Of a stretch of DNA of 64,000 bases, positions 56,529 through 64,000 are shown in pieces. A program made the translations under genes and the position numbers. The notes under the pieces are model-generated. The model was not told the DNA's origin and made no database searches. It saw nothing but the letters and a program-made list of their open reading frames with translations. The stretch is from CAVTTH01 sp963737545. GTDB taxonomy: Bacteria; Verrucomicrobiota; Verrucomicrobiia; Chthoniobacterales; UBA10450. Positions within the stretch are counted from its first letter, which is position 1; each line of letters opens with the position of its first letter. Location of the stretch: the NCBI GenBank assembly GCA_963737545.1, contig CAVTTH010000004.1, positions 186,001 through 250,000 on the forward strand, in the 5' to 3' direction.

Positions 56529-57773
56529 ATGAACGCGGAGTTTATCGCCATGCTGGATTACCTCGAACGGGAGCGCGGAATCAAACGCGAAATCCTGATC
56601 GAGGCGGTCTCGAACGCGCTCCTCTCGGCTTCGAAGAAAAGCGTCGGCGCATCGCGCGATCTCCACATCGACATCAATCCGAAGACCGGCGAAATTCGCG
56701 CGCTTGCCAATCTGGTCGTTGTCGAAAAGGTCGAGAATCCGCAGGACGAAATCGTATTGACTCAGGCGCGCAAGACGAAACCGGATGCGAATGTCGGCGA
56801 CACGATCGAGGTCGAGGTCACACCGAAAAACTTTGGCCGGATCGCGGCCCAAACCGCGAAGCAGGCGATGATGCAGCGCATTCGCCAGGTCGAGAAGGAA
56901 ATGATTTATGAGGAGTTCAAGGATCGCGCCGGAGAAATCGTCAGCGGTACCGTTCGCCGTTTTGATCGCTCGGATGTGATTCTCGATCTTGGAAAATTCG
57001 AGGCGATCATGCCGCAGCGCGAACGCGTCGTGGTCGAGGATTACAACGTCGGCGACCGGCTTCGCGCCTATGTCGTCGCCGTTGAGAACGGAATCCGCGG
57101 GCCCGAGATCATTGTTTCACGCAGCCATCCAAATTTTGTCCGGCGTCTCTTCGAGCTGGAAGTGAGCGAAATCAGCGACGGCACGGTCGAGATTCGCGGA
57201 ATCGCGCGCGAGGCCGGCTATCGCACGAAGATCGCAGTCTTTAGCGATAATCCAAAGGTCGATCCGGTCGGTGCTTGCGTCGGGATGCGCGGATCACGGG
57301 TTAAAAATATCGTACGCGAATTGAATAACGAAAAAGTGGACATCATTCGCTGGAGCTCGGATCCGAAGGAGTTTGTCCTCGAAGCGCTCAAGCCGGCGAA
57401 AGTGAAGAACCTCGTCTTCGACCTCGAGAAAAAGAGCGCGCAGATTTCTGTCGACGAAGATCAACTTTCGCTCGCCATCGGAAAGAAAGGCCAGAATGCG
57501 CGACTCACTTCGCGTTTGACCGGCTGGGAAATTAATATCGACAAAGATGCCGCAACAACGACGGCGGTGGAGCAAAAGGTAACGCAGGCCGCGCACACCC
57601 TTGCTGCCAGTCTGCCTATCACTGAAGAACAGGCGATCATGCTGGTAAAGGCGGGTTTCACCAATCTGGAAGGCTTGCAGGATGCCGATGTCTCAGATTT
57701 TGTCGACATCTTGGCAGTTGAAGAAACTAAGGCGCAGGAGATTCACGCAGCGGTACACCAGGAACCCAAATAA
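56529..57773 (+). CDS. nusA: Transcription termination/antitermination protein NusA
   Basis: 414 residues from ATG 56529. N-terminal RNA polymerase-binding domain (FIAMLDYLERERGIKREIL), S1 domain from ~residue 135 (GTVRRFDRSDVILDLGKFEA), KH1 with SRSHPNFVRRLFELEVSEIS and VGACVGMRGSRVKNIVRELN, KH2 with LAIGKKGQNARLTSRLTGWE. A short C-terminal helix-hairpin-helix tail (ITEEQAIMLVKAGFTNLEGL) follows. It modulates pausing and hairpin-dependent termination. No rimP gene lies upstream. Confidence 0.97.
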   Translation: MNAEFIAMLDYLERERGIKREILIEAVSNALLSASKKSVGASRDLHIDINPKTGEIRALANLVVVEKVENPQDEIVLTQARKTKPDANVGDTIEVEVTPKNFGRIAAQTAKQAMMQRIRQVEKEMIYEEFKDRAGEIVSGTVRRFDRSDVILDLGKFEAIMPQRERVVVEDYNVGDRLRAYVVAVENGIRGPEIIVSRSHPNFVRRLFELEVSEISDGTVEIRGIAREAGYRTKIAVFSDNPKVDPVGACVGMRGSRVKNIVRELNNEKVDIIRWSSDPKEFVLEALKPAKVKNLVFDLEKKSAQISVDEDQLSLAIGKKGQNARLTSRLTGWEINIDKDAATTTAVEQKVTQAAHTLAASLPITEEQAIMLVKAGFTNLEGLQDADVSDFVDILAVEETKAQEIHAAVHQEPK

Positions 57774-57826
57774 TATGGCTACGCGCTGATCGCTCTGAGC
57801 CATGAGCAGAATTTTAGAAAAACAAC

Positions 57827-60082
57827 ATGCCCTCAAAAACGACGACCAAGACAGCAGTTCGCAAAACTGCCCCGGCTCGCAAGCCGGTCAAGGCCGCCGT
57901 CCGCGCTGAATCCACCCCGTCGAAAGCAAAGACCGCGAAAAGCGCGAAGGCCGCGGTCGCGGAAAAACCGAAGCCGACCGCTGTCGCCAAAGCAAAGCCT
58001 CGCTCGCATTCGGAGGCCGCACCGAAGATTGAGACCGAGAAGAAGGAGCCGGCGCCGACCCGCCGCTCCCATGTCGAAACCGTTTCTCTGATCGACAAAG
58101 AGCCACCGCGAGCGAAACGCTCCGACGCCGACATCAAGGGGGCAAAGCGGTCCGTCCTGCCACCGATATCCCGCATTCATGACGTGCCTGCGCCCGTCGA
58201 GCCGGTCGTGATCGCTCCTCCCCCGGCACCGATTGCAGTTGATCTCGCGCCCGCGGCGGAGATCGCAGCGCCCGAGTCTGCCGATGCGGAAGTTGTTGAA
58301 GCGCAGAAAATAATTCACATCAAGCCGCCGATCATCGTGAAGGATCTGGCCCAGCAGCTCGGATTAAAGAATTTCCAGCTCATCAAGGAGCTGATGGATG
58401 ATTACAACATTTTCGCCAACCCGAACCTGACGGTGGAGCCGGAAGTCGCGACCAAGATTTGCGAGAAACACGGCTTCGTTTTCGAAATGGAACGCCGCGA
58501 GAAAGGCGGTGGCGTTCACAAAGTCGAACAGGTCGTGGTCGCTCCTCCGCCGCCCGTCATCGAGAAGGAAGAGGAGCTCAAGCTCCGCGCTCCCATCATC
58601 ACTTTCATGGGCCACGTCGACCACGGCAAGACCTCACTCATGGATGCGATTCGCAAGACGCGCGTCGCCGCGGGAGAAGCCGGTGGGATTACGCAGCACG
58701 TCGGCGCCTACAGCGTGATCCACAAGGGAATGCCGATTACATTCATTGATACCCCCGGCCACGCCGCCTTCACCGCCATGCGCGCGCGTGGTGCGAACGT
58801 AACCGATATTGTCGTCCTGGTTGTCGCGGCTGACGACGGTCTGATGCCGCAAACGATCGAGGCAATCAACCACGCCAAAGCCGCACCACATGTGAAGATC
58901 ATGGTTGCGATTAACAAGATCGATCTGCCTTCGGCGAACGTGGATCGCGTGAAACAACAACTTCAGGAACGCGAACTCGCGCCGGAAGATTGGGGCGGCG
59001 AGACGATCGTCTGCGAAGTTTCGGCGACCAAGGGAACGGGAATCGATCACCTCCTCGAAATGATGACCCTGCAAGCGGAAGTGATGGAGTTGAAAGCTTC
59101 ACCCATCGCCACGCCTCGCGGCACGGTAATTGAAGCGCAAGTCGAACCAGGCCGCGGACCGACGGCAACGGTGATCGTGCAAATGGGGACGCTGAAGATC
59201 GGTGACCCATTCATTTGCGGCCACTACGGCGGGAAAGTGAAATCGCTCATGAACGATATGGGCAAACCGATCAAGGAAGCCGGTCCATCGACACCTGTGA
59301 AGGTTCTTGGTTTTACCGGGTTGCCGGATGCGGGCGACGAATTTCTCGTGATGGAATCGGAACGCTCGGCCAAGACTTTGAGCGAGGAACGTCTTCTCGC
59401 GAAGCGGACCGAGAAATTGAGCATGCCGCAACGCGCGACGCTCGAGAGCCTGCTCGAAGCGGCCGATGGGAAAAAACATCTGCGCATCATCTTAAAATGC
59501 GACGCTCAAGGATCACTCGAAGCACTGACTGGAGCGTTGAGCCAAATCGAAAGCAAGAAAGTCGATTTGGAAATCATCCACTCTGGCGTCGGACCGATTT
59601 CGGAATCCGACATCCTGCTGGCGAGCGCGTCCAATGCCGTCGTCGTCGGCTTCAACATCAAGGTCGAAGCTCAGGCCGTGACCGCGGCGAAGCGTGAAGG
59701 CGTCCAGGTCAAACTTTACAGCATCATTTACGAACTGATCGACCAAATCAAAGAAGCGATGGCCGGCCTGCTCGATCCGGAACATCGCGAAACCGTGATC
59801 GGCCACGCCGAAGTGAAACAGGTCTTCCAACTGAGTAAGGGCATCGTCGCCGGTTGTCTCGTCACCGATGGCCGGATTGCACGAACGGCGCGGGCGCGAG
59901 TTCTGCGCCGGCGCCAACCGGTTTACGACGGTGGATTATCGACCCTGCGCCGCTTTCAGGACGATGTGAAGGAAGTGCGCTCCGGTTTGGAATGCGGGAT
60001 CAAGCTCGGAGATTTTAGCGAATATCAAGTGGGCGACATTATCGAGTGCTACCAGCTCGAAGCCGTCGCGCAGAAACTGTAG
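57827..60082 (+). CDS. infB: Translation initiation factor IF-2
   Basis: 751 residues. The first ~150 are Lys/Ala/Pro rich and low complexity, typical of bacterial IF-2. An IF2_N module (PPIIVKDLAQQLGLKNFQLI) precedes the GTPase: G1 GHVDHGKTS at ~residue 260, G3 DTPGHAAFTAMRARG, G4 NKID, G5 SATKG. Domains II, III and the fMet-tRNA binding domain follow (GIVAGCLVTDGRIARTARAR; YQVGDIIECYQLE). It starts 53 bases after nusA in the same operon. No clear Shine-Dalgarno is present. Confidence 0.98.
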   Translation: MPSKTTTKTAVRKTAPARKPVKAAVRAESTPSKAKTAKSAKAAVAEKPKPTAVAKAKPRSHSEAAPKIETEKKEPAPTRRSHVETVSLIDKEPPRAKRSDADIKGAKRSVLPPISRIHDVPAPVEPVVIAPPPAPIAVDLAPAAEIAAPESADAEVVEAQKIIHIKPPIIVKDLAQQLGLKNFQLIKELMDDYNIFANPNLTVEPEVATKICEKHGFVFEMERREKGGGVHKVEQVVVAPPPPVIEKEEELKLRAPIITFMGHVDHGKTSLMDAIRKTRVAAGEAGGITQHVGAYSVIHKGMPITFIDTPGHAAFTAMRARGANVTDIVVLVVAADDGLMPQTIEAINHAKAAPHVKIMVAINKIDLPSANVDRVKQQLQERELAPEDWGGETIVCEVSATKGTGIDHLLEMMTLQAEVMELKASPIATPRGTVIEAQVEPGRGPTATVIVQMGTLKIGDPFICGHYGGKVKSLMNDMGKPIKEAGPSTPVKVLGFTGLPDAGDEFLVMESERSAKTLSEERLLAKRTEKLSMPQRATLESLLEAADGKKHLRIILKCDAQGSLEALTGALSQIESKKVDLEIIHSGVGPISESDILLASASNAVVVGFNIKVEAQAVTAAKREGVQVKLYSIIYELIDQIKEAMAGLLDPEHRETVIGHAEVKQVFQLSKGIVAGCLVTDGRIARTARARVLRRRQPVYDGGLSTLRRFQDDVKEVRSGLECGIKLGDFSEYQVGDIIECYQLEAVAQKL

Positions 60083-60084
60083 CG

Positions 60085-60150
60085 CTGGAGCCACGGCGCT
60101 CTGTCGCCGTGCCGGTAAGAACAGAGCTCCGACAGAGCGGGGCGGCTACA
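60085..60150. repeat. Intergenic hairpin repeat between infB and rbfA
   Basis: CACGGCG-CTCTGT-CGCCGTG is a perfect 7-bp hairpin; next to it ACAGAGCTCCGACAGAGC repeats the GCTCTGTC/GACAGAGC unit. GGGGCGGCTACA ends just before the rbfA ATG. Probably a dispersed repeat; it lies inside an operon and could affect mRNA stability. Confidence 0.5.
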
Positions 60151-60151
60151 A

Positions 60152-60502
60152 ATGAAACATCGACTACTCCGCGTAAACGAATTACTGAAGCGCGAATTGA
60201 GCACTGCCATCACGCGTGAACTCACGTTCGAAGGTGTTTTGGTGACGGTGAATCAAGTGGATGTGACCCCCGACTTGAAATCGGCGCATGTTTTTGTCAG
60301 CGTTCTCGGCTCTGAAACCCCCTCCACCGTCACCGAAAAGCTCGAAGAAAACCGGATCATGCTCCAGAGCGAATTGTCGCGCAAAATCGTTTTGAAATAC
60401 ACGCCTCATCTCATCTTTCATTTGGATGATTCGACCGAACGCGGTTCGCGCGTCATCGAAATCTTACGGGAAATCGAAACGCCCGACGCGTCGCCCGAGT
60501 GA
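60152..60502 (+). CDS. rbfA: Ribosome-binding factor A
   Basis: 116 residues, KH-type fold: HRLLRVNELLKRELSTAITR, VNQVDVTPDLKSAHVFVSVL, LQSELSRKIVLKYTPHLIFH then LDDSTERGSRV. It helps mature the 30S subunit, especially the 16S 5' end. The stop overlaps the next start as GTGA. Confidence 0.96.
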   Translation: MKHRLLRVNELLKRELSTAITRELTFEGVLVTVNQVDVTPDLKSAHVFVSVLGSETPSTVTEKLEENRIMLQSELSRKIVLKYTPHLIFHLDDSTERGSRVIEILREIETPDASPE

Positions 60503-61482
60503 GTCTGACTACTAATTTTGCGGAGATCGGAAAGGCGTTACGCGCGCATCAGCGCTTCGCTGTGCTCAGCCATGTCCGTCCAGATGGCGATGCCCTTGGC
60601 AGCCAGCTGGCCCTGGCTCTTTCTTTGGAGAAGGCAGGCAAGAGCGTAGCGCTTTGGAACGAGGACGGGTTGCTAAACAATTACAGCTTTCTTCCCGGCG
60701 GCGAAAAACTGCTCAAGCCGCCCTCGGTGTCAGAGGAGTTCGATGTGGCCATCGCCCTCGACACCGCAACGCAAAAGCGTCTGGGCGCAGCGGGCGACGC
60801 CGTGAAGAGCGCGAAGCTTTGGATTAATATCGATCATCATCCGAGCAATCCCGGCTATGGCGATCTGGTCTGCATCGACCCTGCCGCCCCGGCTACCGGA
60901 CAAATTCTTTTTGAATTGTTCAAAGCGGAACAGCTGCCGCTCGACCGCGCGATCGCAGAGAACCTTTACGTCGCTATTTCAACTGACACCGGCTCGTTTC
61001 AATATGCGAATACAACCGCGCGCACTTTCGAGATCGCGGCCGAACTCGTCCGTGCCGGTGTCGACGTCGGCCAAGTCAGTCAGCAGCTTTATCAAAAGTA
61101 TCCGCGTCGTCGCATCGAGTTACTTCGCGCGCTCCTCGATACCATGCGATTCGACGCCGGCGGTAAAGTGGCGAGCTTCAGCCTAAGCCTTGCCATGGCT
61201 GCGGAACTTGGCGCGCAGCCGGAAGACAACGAAGGATTGATCGATCATCTTCGCGCGATCGAGGGAGTGGTCGTAGCCGCATTTTTCGAGGAACTCCCAG
61301 ATGGCAAAGTGCGCGTTAGTCTCCGTTCCAAAAGTGAAGCGGCTGATGTCTGCGCCATTTGCCAGCAATTTGGCGGCGGTGGGCACACTCTTGCCGCCGG
61401 TGCGCGTGTTCGCGGCACGCTCGCCGAAGTGGAGAAGCGCGTTTTGGAAGCAATTTGCGATGTCGTTAACCGCAACACCTGA
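60499..61482 (+). CDS. nrnA: DHH/DHHA1 bifunctional oligoribonuclease/PAP phosphatase
   Basis: 327 residues from GTG 60499. DHH motifs: AVLSHVRPDGDALGSQLALA, VAIALDTA, INIDHHPSNPGYGD, and TDTGSFQYANTT. The DHHA1 domain ends with GGGHTLAAGARVRGTL. NrnA degrades short oligoribonucleotides and pAp. The usual position between rbfA and truB is kept. Overlaps truB by 23 bases. Confidence 0.93.
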   Translation: MSLTTNFAEIGKALRAHQRFAVLSHVRPDGDALGSQLALALSLEKAGKSVALWNEDGLLNNYSFLPGGEKLLKPPSVSEEFDVAIALDTATQKRLGAAGDAVKSAKLWINIDHHPSNPGYGDLVCIDPAAPATGQILFELFKAEQLPLDRAIAENLYVAISTDTGSFQYANTTARTFEIAAELVRAGVDVGQVSQQLYQKYPRRRIELLRALLDTMRFDAGGKVASFSLSLAMAAELGAQPEDNEGLIDHLRAIEGVVVAAFFEELPDGKVRVSLRSKSEAADVCAICQQFGGGGHTLAAGARVRGTLAEVEKRVLEAICDVVNRNT

Positions 61483-62182
61483 CGGAGTCCTTCTGGTCGA
61501 CAAAGCCGCCGGGATGACGTCGCACGATGTCGTCGCGCTCGTTAGGCGAAAGTTGCAGATCAAGAAAGTTGGTCATTGCGGTACGCTCGATCCGCTCGCG
61601 ACCGGTTTGTTGCTGCTCACGCTCGGGCGCGGCACGAAAATTCAGGATTTGCTCATGAGCGAAGACAAGAGCTACGCCGGGACCCTGATGCTCGGCGTGA
61701 TAACCAATACTCAGGATGCCGAGGGAACAGTGGTGGAAGAACGCGAAGTTCCGGAACTAGGTGAATCCAACGTGCGCGCCGCGTTCGAGAAATTTCAGGG
61801 TGATTTCTACCAGATGCCACCCATGGTTTCCGCCATCAAAATGGGCGGAGTTCCGCTCTACAAACTGGCGCGACAGGGAAAGGTCGTGGAACGCGAACCA
61901 CGTCTGGTCCACGTCTACAACTACGAGATCGTTCGCATCGCTTCACCCGAGATCGATTTCCGCGTCAATTGCAGCAAAGGATTTTATGTTCGGACCTACG
62001 CGCATGATATCGGCGAAGCGCTGGGATGCGGCGCGCATCTGAAAGCCTTGCGCCGGACGAAATCCGGCCGCTTCGATGTGTCCGATGCGATTACCGTGGA
62101 AGAGATCAAGACCGTTGAGCCGGGGAAAATTCTCGAACGCATTCTCACGCTGCCCGAAGTCTCACGGATGCGAGGGGCGTAG
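61460..62182 (+). CDS. truB: tRNA pseudouridine(55) synthase
   Basis: 240 residues from ATG 61460, inside the end of nrnA. GVLLVDKAAGMTSHDVVALV is the N-terminal block, the catalytic Asp lies in HCGTLDPLATGLLLL, and SAIKMGGVPLYKLARQGKVV and GFYVRTYAHDIGEALG follow. It makes pseudouridine 55 in the T-loop of tRNAs. Short C-terminus without a PUA domain, common in bacteria. One TCGTTAGG octamer at 61539 encodes part of LVRR with a rare AGG codon. Confidence 0.96.
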   Translation: MSLTATPDGVLLVDKAAGMTSHDVVALVRRKLQIKKVGHCGTLDPLATGLLLLTLGRGTKIQDLLMSEDKSYAGTLMLGVITNTQDAEGTVVEEREVPELGESNVRAAFEKFQGDFYQMPPMVSAIKMGGVPLYKLARQGKVVEREPRLVHVYNYEIVRIASPEIDFRVNCSKGFYVRTYAHDIGEALGCGAHLKALRRTKSGRFDVSDAITVEEIKTVEPGKILERILTLPEVSRMRGA

Positions 62183-62320
62183 GAAATGACGAAACCCGAA
62201 TGTCGAATGACGAAGGAAATCCGGATGACGAAATCCAAAATGCTCGTTAAGGGGCGCGTGATTCGTGCTTCGTCATTCATTCTCCATTCGTCATTCGTGA
62301 TTCGTCATTCGTCACCTGGC
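62183..62320. repeat. ATGACGAA array in inverted halves between truB and ribF
   Basis: The left half has AATGACGAA at 62184, 62208 and 62224 (variants). The right half has TTCGTCATTC at 62269, 62290 and 62303 with relatives. The halves can form a large hairpin around 62250. It breaks the otherwise tight operon. Confidence 0.6.
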
Positions 62321-62322
62321 TA

Positions 62323-63252
62323 TTGAAAACTCTGTCGTCCATCAACGAACTGACCGCCCTTCCCGGCCCGCTATTTCTCGCCATCGGCGTCTTCGATGGA
62401 GTTCATCTCGGCCATCAGGCGGTGATTTCGACTTCCGCGCGGCACGCGCAAGAAGCCTGCGGCACACCTGTTGTGGTGACGTTTGATCCCCATCCGGCGA
62501 AGGTGCTGCGGCCGGACAAGGCGCCCCATCTCTTAACGGCGACGCAGCACAAGATCGCGCTGATTCGCGATCTCGGAGTGGCGCATCTGCTCATCCTGCA
62601 CTTCGATCGCGAATTCGCCGCAACGCGGCCCGAAGATTTCGTCAGCGACCTGGTCAGACATTCCAGGCCGCTGCGCGAAATCTGTGTCGGACACGAATGG
62701 TCCTTCGGCAAAGGAAGAGCCGGCAATCTCACTCTGCTGAAACAACTTGGGCGCGAATGCAATTTTGATGTGATCGGGATCAAACCCGTCAAAGTGAATG
62801 ACCGTGTGGTCAGCAGCACCGCCATCCGCCATGCCATAGAGACCGGCGATTTTTCTGCCGCCGCGAGAATGCTTGGACACGACTACACGATTCTGGGAAC
62901 GGTAATACGCGGAACGCAGCTTGGCCGCCAACTGGGTTATCCCACGGCCAATCTGAGCGCGCATAACGAACAATTCCCGCCTAACGGCGTCTATCTCGCG
63001 GAAGCACGCCTTGAAGGCGATCTCTACCACGGCGTGATCAACCTTGGCTACCGTCCGACCGTGAATGCGGCCCGCCCGGAGCGCCTCCTCGAGTTGCACA
63101 TCTTCGGTCTCAATCGCGATATCTATGGCCAGGACGTGGAAGTGCGGTTCCTGCGCTATCTTCGACCGGAAAGGAAATTCGACAGCCTCGAGGCGCTCCG
63201 CGCGCAGATTGCACTGGATGCGCAGCAGGCGCGCGAGTTGGTCGCCGGGTAA
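62323..63252 (+). CDS. ribF: Bifunctional riboflavin kinase/FAD synthetase
   Basis: 309 residues from TTG 62323. The FAD synthetase half starts with FLAIGVFDGVHLGHQAVI and has VGHEWSFGKGRAGNLTLL, and SSTAIRHAIETGDFSAA. The kinase half has GTQLGRQLGYPTANL, NGVYLAEARLEGDLYHGVIN and LELHIFGLNRDIYGQDVEVR. It makes FMN and FAD from riboflavin. Last gene of the nusA-ribF cluster. Confidence 0.96.
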   Translation: MKTLSSINELTALPGPLFLAIGVFDGVHLGHQAVISTSARHAQEACGTPVVVTFDPHPAKVLRPDKAPHLLTATQHKIALIRDLGVAHLLILHFDREFAATRPEDFVSDLVRHSRPLREICVGHEWSFGKGRAGNLTLLKQLGRECNFDVIGIKPVKVNDRVVSSTAIRHAIETGDFSAAARMLGHDYTILGTVIRGTQLGRQLGYPTANLSAHNEQFPPNGVYLAEARLEGDLYHGVINLGYRPTVNAARPERLLELHIFGLNRDIYGQDVEVRFLRYLRPERKFDSLEALRAQIALDAQQARELVAG

Positions 63253-63276
63253 GCGTCGCCGACCAGCGAAGGCCGG

Positions 63277-63615
63277 CTAACGACGCTCTTCGCGCACCCT
63301 GGCCACAGCCGCTACCGTCGCAATGGACGTGAAAAGCACCGCGCTCATCGCGGCCAGAATCAAAATCCAAAGGGTCGGCAATCCGGCCAATTGATGAAAG
63401 CAGGTAATGAGAAATTGCCCCCCGTCGGATACAGCGTAAGTGATCGCGCTCGCCAGCAGCGTGACACAACAAAGCAACAGCGCGCGAAACGATCGCTGAG
63501 GGGATCGGGCCGGAAGCTTTTGGAGAACGCGGCGGGTGAAGCCGTCATCATCGATGTACGGCGATTCCTCACGCAAGCGCGCGTCCAACCAATCTTCCTG
63601 GAGTTGCTCGTTCAT
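63277..63615 (-). CDS. Small two-helix membrane protein, putative anti-sigma factor
   Basis: 112 residues from ATG 63615, 2 bases after the sigma gene stop. N-terminal acidic cytosolic part (LQEDWLDARLREESPYIDDD) then two membrane helices (FRALLLCCVTLLASAITYAV; LWILILAAMSAVLFTSIATV). No zinc HxxxCxxC motif. Position directly after an ECF sigma gene suggests it restrains that factor; this is inference. Confidence 0.6.
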   Translation of the reverse strand: MNEQLQEDWLDARLREESPYIDDDGFTRRVLQKLPARSPQRSFRALLLCCVTLLASAITYAVSDGGQFLITCFHQLAGLPTLWILILAAMSAVLFTSIATVAAVARVREERR

Positions 63616-63617
63616 CT

Positions 63618-64000
63618 TTAATTCGGTCCCCACGCCGCCAGCGTCTTCTTCAACTTCTCCCTCCCCCGCAGCACATTCGTTTTAACTGTGCCGAGAGGAA
63701 TGTCGAGGACGCGTGCAGCCTCATCATGCGATAAACCATTTTGACAGCAAAGCAAAATCGCCGAGCGCTCGTGCAACGGAAGAAGTTGAAGGGCATGCAT
63801 GAGATCGTGTCTTAATGCGGGATCAACGGTTTTCGGATCTCGCTCGGCCTCGAGCTGTGTTTCGTCGATCCCGACCAGTTCCTTGCGCTTGCGCGCGTCT
63901 TCGCGAAAGCAGTTGTAGGCAATGCGATAAAGCCAGGTCGAAAATTTCGCCTCGCCGCGAAAGCTGCGAATATTCTTGTAAGCGCGAATGAATGTCTCCT
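63618..64000 (-). CDS. ECF RNA polymerase sigma factor (5' partial)
   Basis: The frame runs off the right edge of the window. Region 2 is visible as ETFIRAYKNIRSFRGEAKFS and TWLYRIAYNCFREDARKRKE; region 4 as LPLHERSAILLCCQNGLSHD with EAARVLDIPLGTVKTNVLRG. About 127 C-terminal residues are in the window. RpoE/SigW-type regulator for a stress or surface regulon; the following membrane protein may be its anti-sigma factor. Confidence 0.9.
   Translation of the reverse strand, partial: ETFIRAYKNIRSFRGEAKFSTWLYRIAYNCFREDARKRKELVGIDETQLEAERDPKTVDPALRHDLMHALQLLPLHERSAILLCCQNGLSHDEAARVLDIPLGTVKTNVLRGREKLKKTLAAWGPN

Noticed and set aside
58364..59917. Long minus-strand ORFs opposite infB.
   Set aside because: Mirror frames of a highly biased GC-rich gene; no domain, ribosome site or neighbour supports them.

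Overview
The window looks like a chromosomal segment of a soil-type Verrucomicrobiota bacterium, most likely near Chthoniobacterales. GC is moderately high by eye. The clues are a VPDSG-CTERM-type sorting tail, many secreted proteins ending in dockerin-like repeats, TGACGA-based intergenic arrays, and the nusA-infB-rbfA-nrnA-truB-ribF order. Genus is inference; no rRNA or marker comparison was possible.

Layout. 1-3.4 kb: end of a YncE/phosphoesterase gene and a lipoamide-dehydrogenase-like flavoprotein. 3.4-7.0 kb (minus strand): a bufferin-type (HvfABC-like) operon with a Cys-rich precursor, a DUF692 MNIO enzyme, a DUF2063 partner, DoxX and a zinc-peptidase-like protein. 7.3-10.5 kb: tRNA-Phe, aat, a small lipoprotein, guaA and a DUF5655 gene. 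10.7-17.0 kb: a 14-repeat delta-60 propeller protein, a second secreted protein with the same C-terminal cassette, and a VPDSG-CTERM protein. 17.1-24.9 kb: acyltransferase, prolyl oligopeptidase, GH63-like glucosidase, methyltransferase. 25-28 kb: overlapping minus-strand genes rfbD, DUF1573, rhodanese, MauE-like, GNAT. 28.3-29.6 kb: LprI-like protein behind a short leader ORF, and a methyltransferase. 29.7-41 kb: four large secreted proteins (two Asp-box sialidase-like, two sharing another N-terminal domain), all ending in the same cassette. 41-46.8 kb: rfbB, two polytopic sugar-transfer type membrane proteins, a ChaN-like lipoprotein, fabZ-like dehydratase. 46.8-49.3 kb: lipoprotein, PHP phosphoesterase, tRNA-Leu, a plug-only TonB-receptor-like protein. 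49.4-54.4 kb: marR-HlyD-RND efflux operon with a palindromic operator. 54.4-56.3 kb: DoxX and an ArnT-like transferase. 56.4-63.3 kb: the nusA to ribF translation cluster. 63.3-64 kb: a small membrane protein and an ECF sigma factor running off the end.

Three signals cut across genes. First, six secreted proteins end in one ~165-175 residue cassette (an SRKxHG...LPLTGxPGxECR segment plus two dockerin-like calcium loops). Second, the octamer TCGTTAGG occurs at least 14 times, several times over composition. Third, about 16 single-base indels, nearly all insertions, break otherwise intact genes and one tRNA; I read these as mostly sequencing error and annotate the affected genes as single units.
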